64,000 nt of DNA from DAISVY01 sp036826635 (GCA_036826635.1 DAISVY010000008.1:62001-126000), one strand, 5' to 3'; numbered from the stretch's first letter, positions 9,036 to 17,807 are shown. Notes: generated by a model from the letters alone, not told the origin. A program made the numbers and translations.

Positions 9036-9051
9036 AGCAGTCACTATGCCA
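9036..9051 (-). promoter_or_regulatory. Sigma-54-type promoter of the flgF operon
   Basis: The minus strand reads TGGCATAGTGACTGCT, close to the sigma-54 consensus TGGCACG-N4-TTGCW. GG (-24) and GC (-12) have the required spacing. The predicted start near 9026 leaves about a 12-base leader holding GGAGGA before flgF ATG 9014. Shares its -24 hexamer TGGCAT with the element before flgB. Confidence 0.78.
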
Positions 9052-9173
9052 AACTTCGACCTGTCGACATAACGACCTGTACGATAAAGACTTAACTGTT
9101 CGAGTGGAGTGTGACGAAGCCGAGAAAAAAGATTATTCGGGAATGGATTTCTATGAGAAGGCGGAAAAGTTTT

Positions 9174-9425
9174 CTAAGCCGAGGGCTTATCAATTGAAAT
9201 TGCCGGCGAACTCTTTTCTTCCGCGTCGGCATCCGAGGTCAGACGCTCGTGTTTCTCTTTTGTCTTGGAGATGAGCTTGTCCACGGCGGCATGAAAACGG
9301 GCTTCGCTGCATGGTTCGCCGTTAGATCGCAGATAGAGCGGACAGTCGGACTTGAAACCGTAACACATAAGCCCTTCGGCCAGATAGCAACCCTTGAAAT
9401 ACTGGCACTGAACCGAATTTTTCAT
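9174..9425 (-). CDS. Small cysteine-rich protein of unknown function
   Basis: I do not recognise this 83-residue protein. ATG 9425 is preceded by AAGGGG at good spacing, and the N-terminal half is organised by five cysteines (Cys7, 13, 21, 28 and 39). The second half is charged and helical, ending in a polar tail. There is no signal peptide, so the cysteines probably bind metal in the cytoplasm; that is inference. A sigma-28-like promoter lies 23-30 bases upstream of the start. The gene precedes flgF, which has its own promoter. The combination suggests a flagellar-regulon protein. Confidence 0.72.
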   Translation of the reverse strand: MKNSVQCQYFKGCYLAEGLMCYGFKSDCPLYLRSNGEPCSEARFHAAVDKLISKTKEKHERLTSDADAEEKSSPAISIDKPSA

Positions 9426-9447
9426 AATTGACCCCTTGTATATACTT

Positions 9448-9474
9448 GTATCGGCAATTAGAGAATAAACGTGA
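9448..9474 (-). promoter_or_regulatory. Sigma-28-like promoter of the Cys-rich gene
   Basis: The minus strand has -10 GCCGATAC (9455-9448), matching 7 of 8 bases of the sigma-28 consensus GCCGATAA. TCAC lies exactly 15 bases upstream (9474-9471), where TAAA is expected. The -35 is weak, but its TCA and the spacing recur before motA and the PP2C gene. A start near 9441 gives a 16-base leader with a ribosome site. Confidence 0.6.
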
Positions 9475-9721
9475 ACCGGCCAAAACACCCGAGAATAGAA
9501 AGATATATGCAGAAACATGCACATAGAAGGGTCAGGGGTAAAAAGAAATTGGTCGAGAGGAAGGATTGTCTTATATTGTCATTATCGAAAAAGGCTGAAA
9601 GACTTCAAGTACTTACGGGTTTATTTCGTCGTTAAACTCAACTCTGGCAGGAATCTAAAATCGGCCGCTCGGAAATGCATGTTTTTTGCTCCATAGCGAA
9701 GCACAACTAATGGGCGGAAAT

Positions 9722-11032
9722 ATGATACAACGTCTTGGTTTATCGCTATTAATGGTAATTGCGCTGCTGGCCGGGGTTTCGTCCGGCAACGCTCAGGTCG
9801 GGGTTGACCCCAATCAACCGGACACGCTGAAGGTGGACTCGTCCGTAGCTTTCATCTACGGCTCCGGGGTGGTACCGGTTAATTTCTTCAATGACGAAAA
9901 GCTGTCGGCCATGGAGGTCGTGTTGCACCACAACTGCCCCCATGTGTTAATCGACTCCTTCTCCTTCGCCGGTGGCCGTCTGGAAGAAGAAGGATTCGCC
10001 AACGGTTTTACCATCGATACCACCGACCGTGTTATCACCATCTTCTCGACTATCGGCAGTTCGCTGATACCGTCGGGCGACGGACTATTGGGGAAGCTTT
10101 ACCTTTCGTATCCCCAGACAATCACGGAGCAGGTCATTCCGATTGACACCATCACGTGGATGTCGGGCTTGATCGAACATCGGACCAGTTTCGTGGGTGA
10201 GGATTTCTTATCCGATCCTTTCACGCCTCAGTTCGCCAAAGGATACCTGGATATCCAGGAAACTCCCGTAACTTTCGACTCGGTCTGGGTGTCCGACGTA
10301 GCCACCATGGCCAACGAACCGACGGCGGTCGGCATCTACACATATAACGAGCGCGACCTCAACAAAATCGCCGTAGCTCTCGAATACGGTACCGGCCTGC
10401 TGCATTTCGACAGTATCTCCTACCTCGACGGCCGGGGAGCGGCCGCCTCCAAAAAAACCATCAGGTCGGACACGACGAATCATACTCTGCGCCTGGTTCT
10501 GACTTTCGGTGATTTCGTTCCCCTGGTACCGGGCTCAGGCCTGCTGGCCACCATACATTTCACGGTCGGAAGCGGTAACGCCGACACCATCGTGGTCATC
10601 GACTCGACTACGGTGGGAACGGATGGCAACACCCGTTTCACTCTGACCTCGGTTGATGGCTCGGTGTCTTATGTCCCGCGTTTTCACCCGGGATCGGTAG
10701 CGGTAACCATGTCCACCGACGTGAAGGACATTACGGACGAGGACAATCTGCCAACGGACTACAGCCTCGCACAGAACTACCCGAACCCGTTCAACCCGAC
10801 TACCGATATCGAGTTCACTCTGCCCGTCGCGGCCCGGGTGAAACTCGACGTATTCAATATCCTGGGACGTAAAGTCCGACGATTAATCGATCAGGATTTA
10901 CCCGCCGGAGTGCACCGGGTGACATTCAACGGACAAGGAGATAACGGCAAAACTCTGGCTACCGGCGTATACTTCTACCGGTTGAACACGGAATCGTATA
11001 CCGAGACCAAGAAGATGTTGTTACTGAAATAA
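9722..11032 (+). CDS. Secreted protein with two cohesin-like domains and a C-terminal sorting-type domain
   Basis: With ATG 9722 this is a 436-residue exported protein. It has a signal peptide (about 1-24, ending SGNAQ) and two beta-rich modules of about 150 residues (roughly 38-175 and 185-330) that look cohesin-like. The C-terminal segment (about 350-436) contains QNYPNPFNPTT, the FNILGRKVR region and GVYFYRL. That end matches the FlgD-Ig-like/Por-secretion C-terminal sorting family common in FCB bacteria. Upstream ATG 9710 and TTG 9686 are also open. The GGCGGAA site is weak, so the start is not certain. Nothing in it is flagellar. Confidence 0.8.
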   Translation: MIQRLGLSLLMVIALLAGVSSGNAQVGVDPNQPDTLKVDSSVAFIYGSGVVPVNFFNDEKLSAMEVVLHHNCPHVLIDSFSFAGGRLEEEGFANGFTIDTTDRVITIFSTIGSSLIPSGDGLLGKLYLSYPQTITEQVIPIDTITWMSGLIEHRTSFVGEDFLSDPFTPQFAKGYLDIQETPVTFDSVWVSDVATMANEPTAVGIYTYNERDLNKIAVALEYGTGLLHFDSISYLDGRGAAASKKTIRSDTTNHTLRLVLTFGDFVPLVPGSGLLATIHFTVGSGNADTIVVIDSTTVGTDGNTRFTLTSVDGSVSYVPRFHPGSVAVTMSTDVKDITDEDNLPTDYSLAQNYPNPFNPTTDIEFTLPVAARVKLDVFNILGRKVRRLIDQDLPAGVHRVTFNGQGDNGKTLATGVYFYRLNTESYTETKKMLLLK

Positions 11033-11063
11033 CGTCGGGACAGATTTACGAAGATATCGTCAG

Positions 11064-11094
11064 GGCAGCGAAGCTATTCGCTGCCTTTCTTTTT
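11064..11094 (+). terminator. Rho-independent terminator, overlapping the end of fliJ
   Basis: A perfect 9-bp stem (11064-11072 with 11077-11085, loop GCTA) is followed on the plus strand by TTTCTTTTT. It ends the secreted-protein gene. The right arm and T-run lie inside the last codons of fliJ on the other strand. Read on the minus strand there is no U-run. Confidence 0.88.
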
Positions 11095-11538
11095 GCGGCG
11101 TCGGTCAGTGTTGGCACCGATTTCGTCAAGTTCTTTCTGCTCGGCTTTCTCGAGTTCCTGCATATGTTTGAACTGCCAGGTTTCTTTGAGAGTCTGAAAA
11201 ATCTTTCGTTCCTTAGCCGCCTCGACCAGCTTCACCCGGCGCTCCTCGGCTTTAAGCTGCAAACCGTGCAGGAGTTCGGCACCACCGAGACGTTCCCGTC
11301 TCAGCTTCATCAGATAGCGCGAATACACCAATGCCTCGGCCACCGAGATTGACCCGGACAAATGGTTGCGTTGCTGTTTCAACGCGGTCAGGCGCATATT
11401 ATCTATCCGGTCCAATTGCTCTTTCTGACGCACGACTTTCTCGACAGCCTCGGCGTGTTCTTTCTGACGTTCCTTTTCTTTGTGACGCCGCACGTTGAGC
11501 ATCGGCTCGAACCGGAATTTGAACTTCTTCCCCGCCAT
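11074..11538 (-). CDS. fliJ: Flagellar export chaperone/stalk protein FliJ
   Basis: FliJ is the central coiled-coil stalk of the flagellar export ATPase. The 154-residue protein is highly charged and helical throughout (KFRFEPMLNVRRHKEKERQK at the start, typical of FliJ). It directly follows fliI with three bases between. It is the last gene of the flgB operon. Its stop codon lies in the hairpin loop of the convergent plus-strand terminator. The genes often found next (fliK, flgD, flgE) are absent. Confidence 0.9.
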   Translation of the reverse strand: MAGKKFKFRFEPMLNVRRHKEKERQKEHAEAVEKVVRQKEQLDRIDNMRLTALKQQRNHLSGSISVAEALVYSRYLMKLRRERLGGAELLHGLQLKAEERRVKLVEAAKERKIFQTLKETWQFKHMQELEKAEQKELDEIGANTDRRRKKKGSE

Positions 11539-11541
11539 GAC

Positions 11542-12855
11542 CTACTCGCCGATTATTTCCTGCAAACGGGCCATCGACTCATCATAATGGCACTGCTCGT
11601 TTATACCCTGACGGAAATGTCGATTGAGATCGTCGATCTTTTCAATAGCTCGATCAATCCGGGGGTTGGAACCTTTGACATACGCCCCGATGTTAATGAG
11701 GTCCTCGGCTTCTCGATAGGTAGCCAACAATTCGCGCGCCTTGCCCGCCAGTTCCTGGACCTCCGGCGGAACAATATCTTTCATCAGACGACTGATGGAA
11801 TCCAGACAATCCACGGCCGGATATTGGTTGAGCGAGGCCAGACGCCGCGAGAGAGCCACGTGCCCATCGAGAATCGAGCGTACGGCATCGGATATCGGTT
11901 CGTTGAAATCATCGGCTTCCACCAATACGGTATACATCCCGGTAATCGAACCCTGCTCATTACGTCCGGCGCGTTCCAGAAGGCTCGGCAGCAGAGACAG
12001 GACCGACGGCGTGTATCCCTTGGTGGCCGGCGGTTCTCCGATGGCGAGACCGATTTCACGTTGCGCCATAGCGATACGCGTAACGGAGTCCATCAGAAGC
12101 ATGACATCCTTGCCCTGATCACGGAAATACTCAGCTATAGCCGTGGCCACCATGGCGCCTTTAATACGAATCAGTGCCGGTTGATCGGAACTTACCGCCA
12201 CCACGACCGATCTTTTGAGACCTTCCGGGCCCAGATCGCGCTCGATGAATTCGCGGACCTCTCGCCCGCGTTCCCCCACCAGAGCGATGACGTTGACATC
12301 GGCCGACGAGTTCCGGGCGATCATCCCCAGCATGACGGATTTGCCCACACCGGAACCGGCGAATATACCCATGCGCTGTCCCTTGCCGATTGTGGTCATG
12401 GTGTCGATCACTTTTATTCCAGTATAAACCGGTTCCTTAATACGACGACGCTGCAACACCGGGATCGGTTCGGCTGAAACCGGCTGGGTTATGGCCGTGG
12501 TGATGGGCCCTTTGCCGTCAATCGGTTGTCCCAACCCGCCGAGCACACGCCCCACCAGAGTCGGCCCCACGGGAACGCGCAACTGATCGGCGGTCGAGGT
12601 GACAATGGCCCCGGGATTTATTCCACCTATCGAATCATAGGGCATAAGCAGGATACGGTTGTCGCGAAAACCGACAACTTCAGCGAGAATGCGCGATGAT
12701 CCGTCATAATTTTCGATATTACAGAGACGCCCGATAGAGATAGCCGGGCCGGCCGATTCGATAACCAGACCTATAACCTGGGTAACTTTGCCGAAATGCT
12801 TGACCGTGCTGGCTCGTGCAATCCGGTCCGCATACATATCGTAGGTCTCAGTCAT
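11542..12855 (-). CDS. fliI: Flagellum-specific ATPase FliI
   Basis: FliI is the hexameric ATPase of the flagellar export apparatus. It has Walker A GIFAGSGVGKS near residue 165, the DVMLLMDSVTRIA Walker B region and GYTPSVLSLLPSLLERAGR, all diagnostic of FliI/type III ATPases. ATG 12855 lies eight bases after AAGGGAG and gives 437 residues. A GTG at 12864 overlapping the fliH stop is the alternative. The operon order fliH-fliI-fliJ is the usual one. Confidence 0.96.
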   Translation of the reverse strand: MTETYDMYADRIARASTVKHFGKVTQVIGLVIESAGPAISIGRLCNIENYDGSSRILAEVVGFRDNRILLMPYDSIGGINPGAIVTSTADQLRVPVGPTLVGRVLGGLGQPIDGKGPITTAITQPVSAEPIPVLQRRRIKEPVYTGIKVIDTMTTIGKGQRMGIFAGSGVGKSVMLGMIARNSSADVNVIALVGERGREVREFIERDLGPEGLKRSVVVAVSSDQPALIRIKGAMVATAIAEYFRDQGKDVMLLMDSVTRIAMAQREIGLAIGEPPATKGYTPSVLSLLPSLLERAGRNEQGSITGMYTVLVEADDFNEPISDAVRSILDGHVALSRRLASLNQYPAVDCLDSISRLMKDIVPPEVQELAGKARELLATYREAEDLINIGAYVKGSNPRIDRAIEKIDDLNRHFRQGINEQCHYDESMARLQEIIGE

Positions 12856-12860
12856 CGGGA

Positions 12861-13556
12861 TCACTCCCTTTCCGAAAGCAGGGTGTCCTTTATAACCTCG
12901 AACTGCGATTCCAAACGGGCATCGATATCACCGCTGGGGGTTTCGATAAAACACCCCCCCATACGGACGCGGGGATCGGCCTCGAACCGCAACTCTTTGA
13001 TCGCCGCAGATCCCGACAAAAAGCGTTCCATGTTCTGCTCTACGATTGGCAGATGATCCGGGTGCACTTTAATACACAGCCTGGAGCGGTCGACCAGTTG
13101 ACCGATCACGTTCTCTATAAGAGCAACCGTGGCCTCGTGGTCGATTTCCATGGCTTCGAATGTAACTTTCTTGCTTATCTGAACTACCAGTTCGAGGATT
13201 TTCTGTTTCGCTTCCACAAGCATGGTGGTGCGCTGGTCGACAGCATCCTTAATCGCCGACTGAAACTGATTCAGCACTTTGCGTGCTTCATCGAGACCTT
13301 CTTTCAGACCGGTCTTATAACCATCATCGTATCCCTGCCGGTGCGCCTGCTCACAATCGACCCGCAGCTTTTCGTCGAGCTTGTAAATCTCCTGGATGGG
13401 AATCATCCTGGCGCCATCGGGACTGGTAATAAGAGACACGAGCGGGAACGTCTTACCGAGTATGGCTTCCGCCCGCTCTTCGGCTTCGACATCACACTGT
13501 CTCTCCCCGATAAAAACCGCCGGAGCCTCCGAAGTATAGCGAATAATCTTAGACAA
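12861..13556 (-). CDS. fliH: Flagellar export regulator FliH
   Basis: FliH binds FliI and docks it at the export gate. The 231-residue protein has a variable N-terminus, a helical GYDDGYKTGLKEGLDEARK segment (about 95-115) with the glycine-spaced repeats typical of FliH, and a C-terminal domain similar to V/F-ATPase E/delta subunits. The start is TTG 13556, with GAGGA five bases upstream. It overlaps the 3' end of fliG by eight bases, so the two are probably translationally coupled. Confidence 0.92.
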   Translation of the reverse strand: MSKIIRYTSEAPAVFIGERQCDVEAEERAEAILGKTFPLVSLITSPDGARMIPIQEIYKLDEKLRVDCEQAHRQGYDDGYKTGLKEGLDEARKVLNQFQSAIKDAVDQRTTMLVEAKQKILELVVQISKKVTFEAMEIDHEATVALIENVIGQLVDRSRLCIKVHPDHLPIVEQNMERFLSGSAAIKELRFEADPRVRMGGCFIETPSGDIDARLESQFEVIKDTLLSERE

Positions 13557-14559
13557 TTACATCCTCTTTACCGCCGCGACCGGAAATGATAATCTGACCT
13601 TCTTCTTCCAGACGACGGACAGCTTCGACAATACGTCCCTGGGCCGCCTCGACATCGGACAGTCGAATAGGCCCCATGAATTCCATTTCTTCCTGGATCA
13701 TAGCCGAAACACGCTCGGATACGTTCGTAAAGATCTTGTTCTTGACCCCGTCCCCGGCGGCCTTGAGAGCCATCGACAGATCCTTCGTCTCGACCTCTTT
13801 GAGCAAACGCTGAACCGAACGGTCATCGAGCAGAACCAGATCGTCGAAGACGAACATCATGTTCTTCACTTCGGCGGCCAGATCGGGATCGTCGGCCTCA
13901 AGCGATTGCAGGATATTTTTCTCCGCAGAGGTATCGATCAGATTGAGAATTTCCGCAATCGCCTTGGCGCCGCCCGACACCGACAAGTCGCGGCCGGACA
14001 CATCGCCGAAATGACTTTCCAGAGTCGTTTCTATTTCCTTGAGGATCTCCGGCGAAATTTTCTCCATCGTAGCCACGCGCAGCGATACTTCGGCCTGCAA
14101 CTCCGGGGCCAGTTCCGAAAGGACGGCCGCGGCCTGCTGCGGAGCAAGCTGCGTGAGGACCAGAGCGGTAGTCTGAGGATGCTCGTTCTGGAAAAAACCG
14201 CTCAATTGTTTGGAATCAATATCTTTCAGGAGGGAGAATCCCCGAGTCTGAAAAGACGATTCCAGCCGGCCCATTATTTCTCTGGCCTTTTGTGCTCCGA
14301 CGGCTTTCTGCAAAATCTCCGAGGCAAAGTCGATACCGCCCTGGGAAATATACTGGCGGGCCATAAAGATGCTGTAGCATTCACCGATGACTTTTTCCTC
14401 GATGTCGGAAGGCACGTCACGGAGGTTGGCGATCTCGATTGTAATCTTCTCCAGATCGGACTCGCTCATCCCTTTCAGGACGAGAGCGGAAACCTCGGGA
14501 CCGAACGCCACGAGGGCTACGGCTGCCTTTTGCAGGGCTGTCATGTTATCGAAGTCCAT
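13549..14559 (-). CDS. fliG: Flagellar motor switch protein FliG
   Basis: FliG is the rotor protein that contacts MotA and transmits torque. The protein is 336 residues from ATG 14559, the normal length. The N-terminal domain binds FliF. The middle domain has the EHPQTTALVL motif (about 126-135). The C-terminal torque helix region (FDDLVLLDDRSVQRLLKEV) keeps the alternating charges. It sits between fliF and fliH as usual. TTG 14565, two codons earlier, is also open but lacks a better site. Confidence 0.97.
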   Translation of the reverse strand: MDFDNMTALQKAAVALVAFGPEVSALVLKGMSESDLEKITIEIANLRDVPSDIEEKVIGECYSIFMARQYISQGGIDFASEILQKAVGAQKAREIMGRLESSFQTRGFSLLKDIDSKQLSGFFQNEHPQTTALVLTQLAPQQAAAVLSELAPELQAEVSLRVATMEKISPEILKEIETTLESHFGDVSGRDLSVSGGAKAIAEILNLIDTSAEKNILQSLEADDPDLAAEVKNMMFVFDDLVLLDDRSVQRLLKEVETKDLSMALKAAGDGVKNKIFTNVSERVSAMIQEEMEFMGPIRLSDVEAAQGRIVEAVRRLEEEGQIIISGRGGKEDVIV

Positions 14560-14566
14560 AACCAAC

Positions 14567-16126
14567 CTACTCGATCATCATCGTTTTGATTACTTTGGCG
14601 ATTTCGTCCGGGCGATCCTTGGCTGTCTTCTGCATTTGATCCACCAGCCTGGGCTTGCGTTTTTCGGGCTGAATCGGCGGCACGAGTTCTTCTTCGGCTT
14701 CCTCCGCGGTTATCGGTTCGGGTTGGGGAGGAGCAGCCGGACGCGCCGGCATCAGTCGACTCAAATTGGCGAAAAGATTTTTGGACTTTTTCTTAAAGTA
14801 CAGCAAAGCCAGAATGGCCAGAACCACCAGTCCGATCTTCTTACCCAGATCGAGATAGAAATCGCGAAGGTACATGGAATCCAGCATATCGCGGTCGGTT
14901 TGCAAATCGCGGCGGTCGAACGGGATATTTACGATTTCTATCTGGTCGTTCCGCTGCGAATCGAACCCCACGGCATTCTTGACAATAGCCGAAAGTCGAT
15001 CCAGCTCATCCTGTGTTCTCGGTTGGTATACCTGCTCGACCTCCCCGGCCTCGTTCGCCACCTCGCTGTATGTGCCGTCGACCATAAGAGCAACCGAAAG
15101 ACGCTGAATACCTCCGACGGCGTTGATAATGTGCTCGACGGTTTTATTCAGTTCGTAATTGGTAACCGTAGTCTCGCTGTTACCTTCCTCGGTACTCTCG
15201 TTATCTTCCTTGGCCTTGTCGCTGAGAGCGGAACTGCTGCGAGTACGTTCTTCACTTCGTACCGAAGGCGCATTGGGGTCGTATAACTCCGAGGTTCTTT
15301 CCAATTGCTGGAAATCGAGATCGGCCGTTACACGAACCATTGCGGTCGACGGTCCCAAAACACCATCAAGCAAAGTCTGGGCTTTTTCTTCGAGATAAGT
15401 CTCGACATTTTTGCGTACTTCCAACTGGGTCGCAGACAAGCCCGCCACGGGGTCGCTTTCTCGCCCGCTGGTCAGAAGATTACCATCATAGTCAACGATG
15501 GCGATATTACTCGGCTTCAATCCTTCCACCGAGGCCGCCACCAGATGCGTGATCCCGTTGATCTGGTGAGCCGTAAGGTTACGGCCGCCGGCCAGTTTAA
15601 GGACCACCGAGGCGCTGGCGTCCTTCTTATCTTCCTTGAACAAGCGTTCCTTCGGCATTACGATATGAACACGAGCCGCCTGGACCTCATTGAGCTGAAC
15701 AATGGTGCGGGTCAACTCACCTTCAAGAGCCCGTCTGAAATTCAGGTTTTGCAGAAAATCGGTCATCCCCAGATTGCTTTTGTCGAATATGGAATACCCC
15801 ATACTCCCCGACTGCGGCAGACCCTCGGCGGCCAGCGAAATGCGCGTCTGATAAACCTGATCCGACGGCACCTCTATCGCGCCGCCGTTGTCCTTCAAAT
15901 GGAAGGGGATCTTCTGATCGTTGAGGTAATTGATTACATTTCCGGCCTCGGCTTCATCCAGATTGGAATAAAGCCGCGAATACGTGACGTCTCCCAGCCA
16001 GCCGATGACGAACACGGCGCCGACTACCGTACCGGCAATGACGCCGAAAAGCATCATTATCTGACTGGCCGTCATGCGGCCGACAAACCCGCTGAAGTTC
16101 TTGAAAAATTGCTTCAGATTATCCAT
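14567..16126 (-). CDS. fliF: Flagellar MS-ring protein FliF
   Basis: FliF builds the inner-membrane MS ring that anchors rod, export gate and C-ring. The 519-residue protein has TM1 (about 22-45), ring-building domains with PKERLFKEDKKDASASV and VSASV-like elements, and TM2 (about 427-447). The C-terminal tail, which would contact FliG, follows TM2 and ends in DEIAKVIKTMM. A Pro/Glu-rich insert lies after TM2. AGGAC precedes ATG 16126. Confidence 0.96.
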   Translation of the reverse strand: MDNLKQFFKNFSGFVGRMTASQIMMLFGVIAGTVVGAVFVIGWLGDVTYSRLYSNLDEAEAGNVINYLNDQKIPFHLKDNGGAIEVPSDQVYQTRISLAAEGLPQSGSMGYSIFDKSNLGMTDFLQNLNFRRALEGELTRTIVQLNEVQAARVHIVMPKERLFKEDKKDASASVVLKLAGGRNLTAHQINGITHLVAASVEGLKPSNIAIVDYDGNLLTSGRESDPVAGLSATQLEVRKNVETYLEEKAQTLLDGVLGPSTAMVRVTADLDFQQLERTSELYDPNAPSVRSEERTRSSSALSDKAKEDNESTEEGNSETTVTNYELNKTVEHIINAVGGIQRLSVALMVDGTYSEVANEAGEVEQVYQPRTQDELDRLSAIVKNAVGFDSQRNDQIEIVNIPFDRRDLQTDRDMLDSMYLRDFYLDLGKKIGLVVLAILALLYFKKKSKNLFANLSRLMPARPAAPPQPEPITAEEAEEELVPPIQPEKRKPRLVDQMQKTAKDRPDEIAKVIKTMMIE

Positions 16127-16186
16127 ACAACGTCCTATTTACCTACCGGCCCGGCCATCCATAGCCGAACGCATCGAAAAACCACG

Positions 16187-16507
16187 TTACATAGGCATTT
16201 GCATTATCTGGTTAAAAGCGGAAACCAGCTTGTTGCGAATCGCCAGAAGCAGATCCATACTGATCCCGGCTTCCTCCGCCTTGATCATGACTTCGTGCAG
16301 TTCTATCGGTTCACCTGCAATAAAAGCCTCCTGAGCCTGGGCGGATTGCTGCTGCGCCTGGTTTACCGATTCGACAAGGTCGGATACCATATCGGCGAAC
16401 TTTGGTTCGTTTGCGACTTCGTTCCCGCCGACCGCCAGTTGTTTCCCGCCGGCTTGTTCAATCAACCCCGGCACAAGGCGCTGGATATTCGACACCGATC
16501 CACTCAT
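16187..16507 (-). CDS. fliE: Flagellar hook-basal body adaptor FliE
   Basis: FliE links the MS ring to the proximal rod. The 106-residue protein has the diagnostic C-terminal region (ELHEVMIKAEEAGISMDLLL, followed by the RNKLVSAFNQIMQMPM end). ATG 16507 follows AGGTG at six bases. GTG 16513 overlaps the stop of the upstream unknown gene and is less likely. The order flgB-flgC-X-fliE-fliF is normal apart from gene X. Confidence 0.95.
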   Translation of the reverse strand: MSGSVSNIQRLVPGLIEQAGGKQLAVGGNEVANEPKFADMVSDLVESVNQAQQQSAQAQEAFIAGEPIELHEVMIKAEEAGISMDLLLAIRNKLVSAFNQIMQMPM

Positions 16508-16509
16508 GA

Positions 16510-16830
16510 TCACACCTTAATATCGACCATCTGGCCGATTCCCTGTTCCTCGTCGGCTCCGCCGGTATCCGACTGATACCCCGCCCCGAAACGACCGGCC
16601 TCCCGAAAACGAGAGAACAGCAGATCAAGGGCCTGACGTTCATCCTCGGAGAGATACTTAGCATAGTCGCCGGAAGGACCCTTCACGGCTACCGCCGACT
16701 TCTGCACCGAAGTCTGCGGCTCAATGACCACCTTCTGATCGGCCGCCTTATCCTGGGCCTGGGTGATCGACGAGTTGTCCTGACGATTCAGTTGCTGATA
16801 AGATTGAATCGCAACCGGGTTGATCTTCAT
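16510..16830 (-). CDS. Unknown 106-residue protein between flgC and fliE
   Basis: I do not recognise this protein. It begins MKINPVAIQSYQQL, has a Gln/Ser-rich low-complexity stretch (about 15-50), then a compact segment with LSEDERQALDLLFSRFR (about 60-77), and ends GQMVDIKV. There is no signal peptide or membrane segment, like other proteins exported by the flagellar system. AGGAG precedes ATG 16830. The stop lies three bases from the fliE start, so it is clearly co-expressed with rod and MS-ring genes. It could be a rod-assembly or regulatory factor. An anti-sigma role like FlgM's is possible but unsupported. Confidence 0.75.
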   Translation of the reverse strand: MKINPVAIQSYQQLNRQDNSSITQAQDKAADQKVVIEPQTSVQKSAVAVKGPSGDYAKYLSEDERQALDLLFSRFREAGRFGAGYQSDTGGADEEQGIGQMVDIKV

Positions 16831-16849
16831 CTTCTACTCCTGCACTTTC

Positions 16850-17344
16850 TTAAATATCCAGAGCGTCCTGGGCCATCTGCTTGGACGCTGAAATGACCGA
16901 CGTATTGGCTTCATACGCCCGTGTGGCGGTCATCATGTCAACCATCTCGGTTATCACATCGATATCCGGCATGCATACGTATCCATCTTCGTCCGCGTTC
17001 GGGTGACCGGGATCATATACCAGGCGGAAGCTGGAATCAGGATCGGTAACTTCCTCGTACGACACCGAAGACACCGTTTCTTTCTCGCCCGTTACCGCCG
17101 CCCTGGCGGGCCGGTGCGCCGCGTTAGTGCGAGCCAGGCGAGTGTTCGCCTGAGACAACAGCTTATTGAAAGAAACGGCTTTCTTGTCCTCGCTAACCAC
17201 CACCCGACGCCGACGATACGGACCGCCCTCGTCGGTTTCCACGGTCTCGGCATTGGCCATATTCTCAGCGATGACGTTCATCTTGGCTCGCTGTGTCGAC
17301 AAGCCCTGAGAAGATATCTCTATCGCGTTTATTAACCCGCCCAT
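16850..17344 (-). CDS. flgC: Flagellar proximal rod protein FlgC
   Basis: FlgC is a proximal rod subunit. The 164-residue protein has the N-terminal helix with AKMNVIAENMANAET and the C-terminal signature (MPDIDVITEMVDMMTATRAY, then EANTSVISASKQM). Length is slightly above average (E. coli 134) because of an insert around 60-100. GGAAG lies eight bases before the ATG. It is the second gene of the sigma-54-driven operon. Confidence 0.96.
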   Translation of the reverse strand: MGGLINAIEISSQGLSTQRAKMNVIAENMANAETVETDEGGPYRRRRVVVSEDKKAVSFNKLLSQANTRLARTNAAHRPARAAVTGEKETVSSVSYEEVTDPDSSFRLVYDPGHPNADEDGYVCMPDIDVITEMVDMMTATRAYEANTSVISASKQMAQDALDI

Positions 17345-17356
17345 GGTCTATACTTC

Positions 17357-17770
17357 CTACTCACTGGTAATGGCGGTGTGAAGTGCCGAAAACTTTTTCT
17401 GCAACAGCCGGGCCGCCGTGGTATACACCAGTTCGTTCTGCGCCATCTTGGGAACTTCTTCATCAATGTTTACGGAATTGACTTCGCCCGATTCCACCCT
17501 ATCCCGGTCGACCTTCGGGGAACGCTGCGAATGCTCACCGAGAGGAATATGGTCCGGGTCAGTGGTCGTGCCCGCCAGGTGCTTCGTCTCGCCACCGATA
17601 CGAGCCAGTTCTCCTTTGAAATCAATATCACCGGAGCGGTAACCCGGAGTGGAAACATTGGCGACATTGGCCGAAATCAATCGGTGCCGAAGGCTGGTTA
17701 GATCCAACAACCTATTATAGTCTCCGACACCGACCTTATCGAAGATGAAGCTGGTAAGTTTATTTTCCAT
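17357..17770 (-). CDS. flgB: Flagellar proximal rod protein FlgB
   Basis: FlgB is the first proximal rod subunit. With ATG 17770 the protein is 137 residues and starts MENKLTSFIFDKVG. It carries the rod motif ISANVANVSTPGYRSGDIDF and the terminal helix LVYTTAARLLQKKF. The longer frame back to 17824 would begin within a strong sigma-54 promoter, so the short start is preferred. GTGGA is a weak ribosome site. It heads the flgB-flgC-X-fliE-FGHIJ operon. Confidence 0.95.
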   Translation of the reverse strand: MENKLTSFIFDKVGVGDYNRLLDLTSLRHRLISANVANVSTPGYRSGDIDFKGELARIGGETKHLAGTTTDPDHIPLGEHSQRSPKVDRDRVESGEVNSVNIDEEVPKMAQNELVYTTAARLLQKKFSALHTAITSE

Positions 17771-17807
17771 ATTCCACGTCGAGTTACAACTTTTCACCGG
17801 CGTGGAA

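Noticed and set aside
9015..9044. FlgF start at 9044
   Set aside because: It overlaps the sigma-54 promoter; ATG 9014 has GGAGGA and matches the family N-terminus.
11362..12477. 371-codon plus-strand frame opposite fliI/fliJ
   Set aside because: Overlaps conserved fliI and fliJ; the translated sequence is His/Arg/Gln-rich and unlike any protein.
15305..16576. 423-codon plus-strand frame opposite fliF/fliE
   Set aside because: Antisense shadow of fliF and fliE.
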